Source: DATKMS01 sp041497995 (GTDB taxonomy: Bacteria; Desulfobacterota; Binatia; HRBIN30). Taken from it: 5,563 nucleotides of DNA. A model generated the notes under the pieces. That model saw only the letters and a program-made list of their open reading frames with translations, made no database searches and had not been told where the DNA came from. Below are positions 1 through 5,561 of the stretch, in pieces. Position numbers and translations under genes: made by a program. Positions within the stretch are counted from its first letter, which is position 1; the number at the start of each line of letters is the position of its first letter. Where the stretch lies: positions 1 through 5,563 of the forward strand of contig JBGQHM010000435.1 in NCBI GenBank assembly GCA_041497995.1, in the 5' to 3' direction.

Positions 1-780
1 CTCACCGACGTGAACGCCGTCTACAATGGCAACGAAGGCGACTTGTGGGAGTTGATCATGGGTCAGCAGATTCACATCGGCGGCTTAAGGTCGTCGATGG
101 AGCTGGCGGAGCGCGCCGGGGTCGGCGTCGGCCAGCACGGTGTCGATCTGTGCTGCTGCAACGGTGCGGGCATGCGCTTGCTAGTGCGCTTTTGTGATGT
201 CGCCAAGATGACCGGGGTCGATGCCACTGCAACGGTCGTCGAACGGGGACGCCAGCGCTGCCGCGATGAAGGGCTGGCCGACCGCATCAGCTTCGTGCTG
301 GCCGACGCCTGCGACAGCCACGTCGCGGACGCCTCTGCCGACTTTGTCTGGGGCGAGGACGCGTGGTGTTACGTCACCGACAAGCCGCGGCTGATCGCGG
401 AAGCGGTACGCATCGTCAAGCGGGGCGGGGTCATCGCCTTTACCGACTGGGTGGAGGGACCGGCGGGTCTCTCGGACGACGAGGCGGCGCGCTTCCTCCA
501 CTTCATGAAGTTTCCCAACGTGCAGGACATCTCCGGCTACGCCGCTCTGCTCAAAGCCAACGGCTGCGAAGTGCTGGCGGCGGAAGACACCGGCCGCTTC
601 GCGCCGTACCTCGATCTGTATCAGAACATGGTCGACATGCAGCTCACCTACGATGCCATGCGCATCATGAACTTCGACACTGTGGCCATGCAGGCACTCG
701 CCGGTGAGATGGCCTTCATGCGCGAGCTGGCGCACGCCGGCAAGATCGCCCAAGGCCGCTTCGTCGCGCGCCGACTCTGA
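1..780 (+). CDS. Class I SAM-dependent methyltransferase, SDMT-like, probably 5'-partial
   Basis: Cytoplasmic methyltransferase, likely acting on a small molecule. The Rossmann fold is recognisable (numbering from GTG at 10): the SAM-binding loop is DLCCCNGAG (residues 46-54), in place of the usual D-x-G-C-G-x-G; the acidic end of beta2 is GVDAT (Asp71); the segment DFVWGEDAW (111-119) followed by the helix to VKRGG (136-140) and AFTDWVEGP resembles the sarcosine/dimethylglycine methyltransferase group (typically WGQDAFLH...PGGRFVFTD). The N-terminal DLWELIMGQQIHIGG is also typical of that group. The C-terminal third is helical and probably forms the substrate lid. The reading frame is open to the window edge (Leu-Thr-Asp before the GTG), and no ribosome site can be seen in 9 bases, so the true start may lie upstream; GTG at 10 would give 256 aa. 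It is the first visible gene of the cluster, 24 bp before the SMR gene. The fold is secure; the substrate is not known. Confidence 0.85.
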   Translation, partial: LTDVNAVYNGNEGDLWELIMGQQIHIGGLRSSMELAERAGVGVGQHGVDLCCCNGAGMRLLVRFCDVAKMTGVDATATVVERGRQRCRDEGLADRISFVLADACDSHVADASADFVWGEDAWCYVTDKPRLIAEAVRIVKRGGVIAFTDWVEGPAGLSDDEAARFLHFMKFPNVQDISGYAALLKANGCEVLAAEDTGRFAPYLDLYQNMVDMQLTYDAMRIMNFDTVAMQALAGEMAFMRELAHAGKIAQGRFVARRL

Positions 781-794
781 CAGGCGGCGGCCAC

Positions 795-802
795 GAGGTG
801 AT
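795..802 (+). promoter_or_regulatory. Strong Shine-Dalgarno site for the SMR gene
   Basis: GAGGTGAT is an almost complete match to the anti-Shine-Dalgarno complement. Its GAGG core ends 6 nt before GTG at 805. This selects GTG 805 over the out-of-frame ATG at 801, which overlaps the site itself and opens a frame with no membrane character. Confidence 0.75.
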
Positions 803-804
803 GG

Positions 805-1119
805 GTGAGCTGGCTCTATCTGATCCTCGCCATCGGCCTGGAGGTATCGGGCACGACGTGCATGAAGTTGTCGGACGGGTTTGCCAAGACGACCGCGTCG
901 CTGCTCATCTTCGTGTTCTACGGACTGAGCATCGTCGCGCTGACACTGGCGGTGAAGCACATCGACATCAGCGTTTCGTATGCCGTCTGGTCGGGCCTCG
1001 GGACGGGACTCATGGCGGTCATCGGCGTTGTTTGGTTCGGCGAGCCATTCACGAGTTTCAAGGCGGTGGCACTGGCCCTCATCATCGTTGGCGTCGTCGC
1101 CGTGAACCTCAGCCCATAG
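805..1119 (+). CDS. Small multidrug resistance (SMR) transporter, EmrE/Qac type
   Basis: A 104-aa inner-membrane protein with four hydrophobic helices and short loops, the normal SMR length. It should work as an antiparallel dimer exchanging protons for small cationic compounds. Hallmarks: the essential membrane glutamate Glu13 (EmrE Glu14) in GLEVSGTTCMKLSDGF, which matches the EmrE E-V-x-G-T-T-x-M-K-x-S pattern; Tyr39 (EmrE Tyr40); Tyr59 and Trp62 in SYAVWSG (EmrE Tyr60, Trp63); the helix-3 WFGEPF turn; and the glycine-rich helix 4 IIVGVVAVNL. The GTT-MK signature favours the Qac/EmrE subtype over the guanidinium exporters (Gdx/SugE), which usually have W-A-x-G-L-K-Y there. The GTG start is backed by a strong Shine-Dalgarno site. 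Its position between a methyltransferase and an MFS transporter suggests it exports a cation made or met by this cluster; that is inference. Polyamine-type SMR function cannot be excluded. Confidence 0.93.
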   Translation: MSWLYLILAIGLEVSGTTCMKLSDGFAKTTASLLIFVFYGLSIVALTLAVKHIDISVSYAVWSGLGTGLMAVIGVVWFGEPFTSFKAVALALIIVGVVAVNLSP

Positions 1120-1121
1120 AC

Positions 1122-1125
1122 GGAG
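1122..1125 (+). promoter_or_regulatory. Shine-Dalgarno site pointing to an ACG start for the MFS gene
   Basis: GGAG begins two bases after the SMR stop codon. Six bases later (CCAACA) comes ACG at 1132-1134, in frame with the MFS protein. No ATG, GTG or TTG exists in that frame between the SMR stop and 1201, and no good site precedes 1201 (only a weak GAGA at 1187-1190). The arrangement would be textbook if the codon were ATG, so either ACG is used as a rare start or one base has changed. Confidence 0.5.
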
Positions 1126-1200
1126 CCAACAACGAAATCTCCCGGGAACGCCAAGACCCATCCGCGGCCCGGCAGTGGCGGCATACGAGATGCGCTGCCG

Positions 1201-2379
1201 TTGGTGATCGCGGGCTTCGCGATCTCCTTCATCGTCGTCGGTGGCGGCATCGACACCGTCAGCGTGTTTCTCAATGCCATCACCAAGGCGACCGACTGGT
1301 CGCGTTCCGGGATGTCGCTGGGGGTCAGCGTCGGCGCCGTGATGGCGGCGCTCAGCACGCCTGTCGTCGGGATGCTGGTCGATCGCTACGGTGTGCGCGT
1401 GCCGATGACAGGCGGCGTGGTCCTACTGGCTGTCGGCTTCTTGATCCTCGTCCGCATGCACGCACCGTGGCACTTCGTCGTTGCGAATGTCGCGCTCGGT
1501 CCGGGCTTCGCGGCGTGCGCCCTGCTGCCGATCACCGTGGCGGTGACCATCCGCATCCCGGATGGCACCACGCTGGCGCTGGGGATCATCGCTGCCGGGT
1601 CCAGTGCCGGGGCGCTGCTGCTCGCGCCGGCACTGCAGGCGATCACAGAGACCTTCGGCTGGCGCGGCGGATACGCGGCGTTGGGTACCGCAGTTGTCCT
1701 GATCCCGTTGCCGTGCCTGCTGTTTGCGTTGCCGCGCGGGCGTCTGCGGCCGGCGACGCCGACACCGACTGAGCGCGCACCCGAATTGCCGTTGGCGAAC
1801 GAGCTCCGCCAACCTGGTGTGGCACCGCTAGCGGTCGTCATGATCCTCCCCAGTCTGGTCGCCTTCTCGATCTCCGTGCATCTAGTCCCCTACCTGGCCG
1901 GACTCGGACACCCCGGCGCCGTTGCCGCGGCAGCGCTGGGCGCTACCATCGGCGTCTCGGCGATCGGCAAGATTGGCGGCGGATTCACCGGAGATCGCTA
2001 CGGACCGTTGCCTACCCTGCGCTGCGCGCTGCTGCTCGACGTGATCGCGCTCCTCTTGCTGCAATACGCCGCCGGTGGTGCCGCGTTGAGCGCGTTCGTC
2101 ATACTCTACGGGCTGGCGCTCGGTGCACAGATCGCCGTGATTCCGGCGATCGCCATCACGGTGCTCAACGCCGAGCGCTTTGGAACCCTCTTCGGTGTCT
2201 TGCAGCTCGCCGCCATGCTCGCATCGGCCATCGGCCCAATCTCCTCCGGCGTGATCTACGACAAGACCGGCCAGTACAGCGGCGCGATCGTCATGTGGCT
2301 GGTGGCAATGAGCGCCGCGTTGGCCATCGCCTGGTGGATGCGCGCCGCCGTACCGCGGCAAGAGGCCGCGGTGCTGTGA
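1201..2379 (+). CDS. MFS transporter, monocarboxylate/oxalate-formate antiporter-like
   Basis: Polytopic inner-membrane secondary transporter with about 12 predicted helices. MFS motif A is clear after helix 2, GMLVDRYGVR (residues 57-66 from TTG 1201), and a second copy, GGFTGDRYGP, lies in the C-terminal half (260-269). A charged, proline-rich central loop (about 179-207) separates the halves. The segment RFGTLFGVLQLAAMLASAIGP followed by SSGVIYDKTGQYS (about 326-360) is typical of carboxylate-type MFS members. The 5' limit given is the first conventional start, TTG, but this would begin inside helix 1 and drop the preceding GGIRDALP, which looks like a genuine cytoplasmic lead-in. Starting at ACG 1132, which has a proper Shine-Dalgarno site, gives 415 aa and a 12-bp gap after the SMR gene; I think this is the more likely protein. 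CTG 1195 and GTG 1204 are other options. The gene ends 13 bp before the molybdoenzyme start, implying co-transcription. Substrate is unknown; uptake or export of the molybdoenzyme's substrate or product is inference. Confidence 0.88.
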   Translation: MVIAGFAISFIVVGGGIDTVSVFLNAITKATDWSRSGMSLGVSVGAVMAALSTPVVGMLVDRYGVRVPMTGGVVLLAVGFLILVRMHAPWHFVVANVALGPGFAACALLPITVAVTIRIPDGTTLALGIIAAGSSAGALLLAPALQAITETFGWRGGYAALGTAVVLIPLPCLLFALPRGRLRPATPTPTERAPELPLANELRQPGVAPLAVVMILPSLVAFSISVHLVPYLAGLGHPGAVAAAALGATIGVSAIGKIGGGFTGDRYGPLPTLRCALLLDVIALLLLQYAAGGAALSAFVILYGLALGAQIAVIPAIAITVLNAERFGTLFGVLQLAAMLASAIGPISSGVIYDKTGQYSGAIVMWLVAMSAALAIAWWMRAAVPRQEAAVL

Positions 2380-2382
2380 GCT

Positions 2383-2386
2383 GAGG
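2383..2386 (+). promoter_or_regulatory. Shine-Dalgarno site that sets the molybdoenzyme start
   Basis: GAGG abuts ATG 2387 with no spacer but lies 6 nt before ATG 2393, the next in-frame ATG. Normal spacing therefore favours 2393. It follows the MFS stop by three bases, consistent with translational coupling. Confidence 0.65.
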
Positions 2387-2392
2387 ATGCCA

Positions 2393-5233
2393 ATGGCTAA
2401 CAACGGCACACGTGGCCTCACCCGCCGCCAGCTGCTGGTTGGGGGCGCCGTAGGGACGCTCGCGCTATCGCTGCCACACTTCGCTCAGAAGGTGAGGGCA
2501 GCGACGGCTAACGCCGCCACCATGCCACTGCCCGACTATCGCGGTTGGGAAGACATCTACCGCGCCAAGTGGACATGGGACCGCGTGGTGCGCGGAACCC
2601 ATCTGCGCGCCAACTGCTTCAGCGCGTGTGCCTTCGACCTCTACGTCAAGGACGGCATCGTCTGGCGCGAAGAGCAGGCCGATGTCTATCAGCGCGACGC
2701 CGAAGGCCTGCCCGACTATGCGCCGCGCGGCTGTCAGAAGGGCAGCTGCTACAGCTCGCTGATGGTGGCGCCGGACCGTGTCACGTACCCGCTGGAGCGC
2801 GTCGGCGGCCGCGGATCGGGGCGCTGGCGGCGCATCTCTTGGGAGCAGGCCCTGACGCGCGTCGCCGATGCCATCCTGGATGCGACGGCAGACGGTGGAC
2901 CGCAGACGGTGGTGTACGACAACGGCACTTCAAATGTCGACTCCGGTCCGAGCACTGTCGGCGAGATGCGCCTCTTCGGGATGCTCGGCGCGACCATGCT
3001 CGACGGCTTCGCCGGCACCGGCGATCTGGCCAAGGGTGCACTGCAGACGTGGGGCGCGTCGTTCGTCGACGGCACCGCCGATGACTGGTTCCGCTCCGAC
3101 ACGCTCATCTTCTGGCACTGCAACCCGATGGCAACGCGCATCCCGGATGCGCACTTCGCGACCGAAGCGCGCTACCGCGGTACGACGTTGGTCACCGTGA
3201 GTCCCGACTTGTCGCCGAGCGCCATCCACGCCTCGCTGTGGGTGAACCCACGGCCGGGCAGCGATGCAGCGCTCGCCCTCGGTGTCGCCCGCGCGCTGCT
3301 GGAACGCAACGCCATCGACGAGGCGTATGTGCGCGAGCAGACCGACCTGCCGTTCCTGGTGCGCGACGATACCGGCCGCTTCCTGCGGCAGTCGGACACG
3401 ACGGCGAAGGGACGTGACGACATTTTCTACGTCTGGGACCTCAAGTCGGCGCGCGCCGTCGAGGCGCCGGGTACGCCGGGCAAGTGGAGTGACTCGCTCG
3501 CGCTAGGCGAGCTCACGCCCGCACTCAGCGGACGCTTCACCGTGCAGACGCCTGACGGACCCGTGCAGGTCCGCCCGGTGTTGGAACGGCTGCGCGAGCG
3601 CGTGGCGACGTACACGCCGCAATATGTTGCTCAGGTCACCGGTGTCGGGCCCCAAACCCAGGAGGCTCTCGCCGCGCTATTCGCAACGTCGAAGCGCACG
3701 TTGATCTATGCGACGTGGGGGTCATGCAAGTCGTACCATGCAGATCTGCTGCAACGCGCGCTGATTCTCCTCTCGGCGCTCCGCGGACAGCACGGGCACA
3801 CGGGCTCGGGTGTGCGCTTCGCCGCGTGGATCCCGTTCGAGGGTGGGGACGATCTGCTGGGCGCGCAGCAGCCGTGGCTGCAGCGGCAGATGATGCGCGT
3901 CTACACGCCGCCACCGCGCGTCATCGAGGCGGCGATCGCAGACGCATCGCGCACGCGGCTGACGTGGACCCCGTCGCATCTGTTCCTCTACGTGCACGGT
4001 GGACTCGCCGAGGTGCAAGACGGTGCCGTTGACGACGCGACCTTGCCGCGGCCGGCGCGCGCCTATTTTCAGGACGCCATCGCGAACGGTTGGTTGCCGG
4101 TGCGGCCGCCCGCCGACCGTCCGCCACGCGTGCTGGTGACGTCCGGTGTGAACCCGTTGCGTCGCTGGCCGGTCCCGCAGGTCATCGAACGCGTGCTGTG
4201 GCCGAAGCTCAAGCTCATCGTCGCCGTCGACACGCGTCTGTCGACGACGGGGTTGAAGGCGGATCTGGTCCTTCCAGCGGCCGGGTACTATGAGAAGCGT
4301 GGCATCAAGTACGCGGTGGCGTTGGCGCCGTACGTCGTCATCGGCGATCAGGCGGTGGCGCCGCTCGGTGAATCGAAACCGGAATGGGAGATCATGGCGC
4401 TCCTCGCGCGCCGCCTGCAGGAGCGCGCCCGCGAGCGTGGCATCGGCGGCGACCTGACCACCATCTACGACCGTTTCACCGAGAATGGCCGCTTCGGTCC
4501 AGCGGACGACGCAGCGGTGCTCGACCATATCCTGCAAGGCTCATCGCCGACGCGCGGCGTGACGTGGCCGGAGGCGCAGAAGGCCGGCGCGATCCAGGTG
4601 CGGTCAGTCGGTGGCTGGGGCATCACCAGTGCCATCGGCAGCGAAGTCGAGCCGCAAGGCAGCCTGAGTCCGTCGCGTATTCACGTCGAGCAGAAACACG
4701 CGTGGCCGACGCTCACTGGCCGCCAGCAGTTCTACCTCGATCATCCATGGTTCGTCGAAGCCGACGAGGTTCTGCCGCGTTGGAAGCCGCTGCCAGGTGC
4801 CGGCGGCCGTTATCCGATCCTTTTGACGGGCGGCCACACGCGCTGGAGCATCCACGCCATCTGGCGCAACAGTCCGACGCTGTTACGCCTACAGCGTGGC
4901 GAACCGTCGATGTGGATGGCCGTCGAAGACGCGCGCGCCCGCGGCATCGGCGACAACGACCTGGTGCGTGTGCACAACGACCACGGCACGTTCGATGTGC
5001 GCGTCCGCCTCGCCCCCGCCGTCGCGCCCGGCGAAGCAATCCTCTACCACGCCTGGGAACCTTCACAGTTCCCCGGCTGGCGAGGCAACATGGAAGTCGT
5101 GGCGTCGCCATACAAGCCGGTCCATCTGGTGGGCGACTACGGCCACCTCCGCTACCGCGCCTTCAGCAGCGGCCCCGAGCACGTCCCGCGCGGCGTGCCG
5201 GTGGAGATTGAGAAGTGCAATGGTGAATGCTGA
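2393..5233 (+). CDS. Tat-exported molybdopterin oxidoreductase, type II DMSO reductase family alpha subunit
   Basis: Catalytic subunit of an extracytoplasmic Mo-bis-MGD enzyme, 946 aa, the usual size for ethylbenzene dehydrogenase (EbdA) and steroid C25 dehydrogenase alpha subunits. Order (numbered from ATG 2393): twin-arginine signal TRRQLLVGGAVGTLALS (10-26) with possible cleavage near VRA-A (34-37); the lead-in WEDIYRAKWTWDRV; a His/Cys [4Fe-4S] (FS0) site, His70-x4-Cys75-x3-Cys79 and Cys114 in PRGCQKGSC; the Mo/MGD domain; and the C-terminal MGD-binding domain from ILLTGGHTRWSIH (809-821). Asp211 in GTGDLAKG aligns with the Mo-ligand aspartate of type II enzymes, which separates it from Ser- (type III) and Cys/Sec-ligated (type I) relatives. 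Lys446 and His449 in GSCKSYHADL resemble conserved active-site residues of the EbdA group. Substrate may be a hydrocarbon or sterol (hydroxylation) or an oxyanion (reduction); it cannot be decided here. Oddities: no beta, gamma or chaperone gene follows, and the last residues (CNGEC) and stop codon are read from a heptamer repeat. ATG 2387 would add two residues. Confidence 0.9.
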   Translation: MANNGTRGLTRRQLLVGGAVGTLALSLPHFAQKVRAATANAATMPLPDYRGWEDIYRAKWTWDRVVRGTHLRANCFSACAFDLYVKDGIVWREEQADVYQRDAEGLPDYAPRGCQKGSCYSSLMVAPDRVTYPLERVGGRGSGRWRRISWEQALTRVADAILDATADGGPQTVVYDNGTSNVDSGPSTVGEMRLFGMLGATMLDGFAGTGDLAKGALQTWGASFVDGTADDWFRSDTLIFWHCNPMATRIPDAHFATEARYRGTTLVTVSPDLSPSAIHASLWVNPRPGSDAALALGVARALLERNAIDEAYVREQTDLPFLVRDDTGRFLRQSDTTAKGRDDIFYVWDLKSARAVEAPGTPGKWSDSLALGELTPALSGRFTVQTPDGPVQVRPVLERLRERVATYTPQYVAQVTGVGPQTQEALAALFATSKRTLIYATWGSCKSYHADLLQRALILLSALRGQHGHTGSGVRFAAWIPFEGGDDLLGAQQPWLQRQMMRVYTPPPRVIEAAIADASRTRLTWTPSHLFLYVHGGLAEVQDGAVDDATLPRPARAYFQDAIANGWLPVRPPADRPPRVLVTSGVNPLRRWPVPQVIERVLWPKLKLIVAVDTRLSTTGLKADLVLPAAGYYEKRGIKYAVALAPYVVIGDQAVAPLGESKPEWEIMALLARRLQERARERGIGGDLTTIYDRFTENGRFGPADDAAVLDHILQGSSPTRGVTWPEAQKAGAIQVRSVGGWGITSAIGSEVEPQGSLSPSRIHVEQKHAWPTLTGRQQFYLDHPWFVEADEVLPRWKPLPGAGGRYPILLTGGHTRWSIHAIWRNSPTLLRLQRGEPSMWMAVEDARARGIGDNDLVRVHNDHGTFDVRVRLAPAVAPGEAILYHAWEPSQFPGWRGNMEVVASPYKPVHLVGDYGHLRYRAFSSGPEHVPRGVPVEIEKCNGEC

Positions 5234-5250
5234 ATGTTGAATGGTGAATG
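5216..5250 (+). repeat. Heptanucleotide tandem array, unit NTGAATG
   Basis: Four exact NTGAATG heptamers run from 5223 to 5250 (GTGAATG, CTGAATG, TTGAATG, GTGAATG), preceded by one degenerate unit, TGCAATG. Only the first base varies. Because the period is 7, the TGA in successive units falls in all three + frames. The second unit supplies the stop of the molybdoenzyme (TGA 5231-5233), and the first units encode its last residues. Confidence 0.85.
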
Positions 5251-5262
5251 CACAGCGAGGAA

Positions 5263-5286
5263 GGCGGGCAGGGACGCCCGCCCCAC
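5263..5286 (-). repeat. REP-like palindromic unit 1 (inverted copy)
   Basis: Perfect 7-bp stem GGCGGGC/GCCCGCC around the loop AGGGAC, followed by CCAC. Read on the minus strand it is a GTGG foot plus a hairpin with loop GTCCCT, matching unit 2. It lies 29 bp after the molybdoenzyme stop and is followed by a T-rich stretch (TTCTTGCTGCTTTT), so it might also help end transcription, though the T run is broken and distant from the stem. Confidence 0.75.
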
Positions 5287-5300
5287 TTCTTGCTGCTTTT

Positions 5301-5318
5301 GAATGAGATGAATGAGAT
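5301..5318 (+). repeat. Tandem nonamer GAATGAGAT x2
   Basis: Two exact copies of GAATGAGAT, followed by a partial third (GAG). It lies between the two REP-like hairpins and would form the single-stranded loop if the hairpin units paired with each other. Confidence 0.7.
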
Positions 5319-5321
5319 GAG

Positions 5322-5350
5322 GGTGGCGCAGGCGTCCCTGCCTGCGCACC
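5322..5350 (+). repeat. REP-like palindromic unit 2
   Basis: Perfect 8-bp stem GCGCAGGC/GCCTGCGC around the loop GTCCCT; GGT and ACC can extend the stem past one bulged G. The unit begins with a GTGG foot at 5323-5326. Its loop is the exact reverse complement of the unit 1 loop, and 5323-5341 can pair with 5268-5286 at 17 of 19 positions, so the two units can form either two small hairpins or one long one. Confidence 0.78.
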
Positions 5351-5361
5351 TCAGCTCGAGG

Positions 5362-5468
5362 GTACTGTCCTGAGTTGGCTTTCAGCGTTCAGAACGGCGC
5401 GAGGTTCCGGCAGCTGATAGCTGACTGCTGAAAGCTGACGGTGGTGCTGGCCGAAATTGCGACAGTAC
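5362..5468. repeat. Nested inverted repeats
   Basis: The outer arms are exact 8-mers, GTACTGTC (5362-5369) and GACAGTAC (5461-5468). Inside them, 5378-5392 and 5421-5435 pair at 13 of 15 positions, including the exact GCTTTCAGC/GCTGAAAGC. Between the inner arms lie 28 bases. The layout is MITE-like in form, but no target-site duplication is evident and no transposase is present. Confidence 0.5.
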
Positions 5469-5561
5469 GGTGAAGCGCTGGACGCAGTACCGACAGGCCA
5501 CCGCATCGCTCTGCATGATAGGCCGCAGAAACATGCAAGAGTTGCACACGTGGAATAGCGA
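5382..5561 (-). CDS. Possible 3' end of a convergent zinc-ribbon-like gene (partial, uncertain)
   Basis: This minus-strand frame is open from the right edge for 59 codons and stops at a TGA in the inverted heptamer pair. Its first part reads FHVCNSCMFLRP and then VACRYCVQRFTV, giving CxxC-x13-CxxC, the spacing of a small zinc ribbon. The last ~20 codons are read through repeat sequence and are unlikely to be conserved. The two other minus frames are also open over much of this stretch, so openness alone proves nothing; the cysteine pattern is the only positive evidence. If real, it makes the 3' region the gap between convergent genes. I do not recognise a family. Confidence 0.3.
   Translation of the reverse strand, partial: SLFHVCNSCMFLRPIMQSDAVACRYCVQRFTVLSQFRPAPPSAFSSQLSAAGTSRRSER
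5412..5439 (+). repeat. Heptanucleotide tandem array, unit AGCTGAN
   Basis: Four heptamers in a row: AGCTGAT, AGCTGAC, TGCTGAA, AGCTGAC. The last position varies, and the third unit also has a changed first base. TGA occurs in each unit and so covers all + frames. An inverted pair of similar units lies at 5381-5394, with TCA at 5382 and 5389, i.e. TGA on the minus strand 7 bp apart. Confidence 0.75.

Noticed and set aside
181..1161. Long minus-strand open frame (326 codons) opposite the methyltransferase and SMR genes
   Set aside because: It spans two well-supported genes, and its product is rich in Arg/His/Asp with no recognisable domain, as expected for an antisense shadow in GC-rich DNA.
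798..1772. 324-codon + frame overlapping the SMR and MFS genes
   Set aside because: The product is Arg/His-rich and of low complexity, crosses two recognisable membrane protein genes in another frame, and its start lies on the SMR ribosome site.
3722..5211. Long antisense and alternative-frame ORFs inside the molybdoenzyme gene
   Set aside because: The molybdoenzyme frame is conserved from signal peptide to C-terminal domain; the others have biased, arginine-rich composition and no motifs.
5263..5300. Rho-independent terminator after the molybdoenzyme
   Set aside because: The hairpin is strong, but the following T tract is broken and begins several bases after the stem. The compensatory partner hairpin points to a REP-like element instead, though some terminating effect is possible.
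5446..5462. Sigma-54-like promoter (TGGCCGAAATTGC)
   Set aside because: The GG and GC elements are separated by 8 bases rather than the required 10.
5216..5468. CRISPR array
   Set aside because: The repeats are 7-9 bp contiguous tandem units with no spacers, and the palindromic units occur only twice in opposite orientations.
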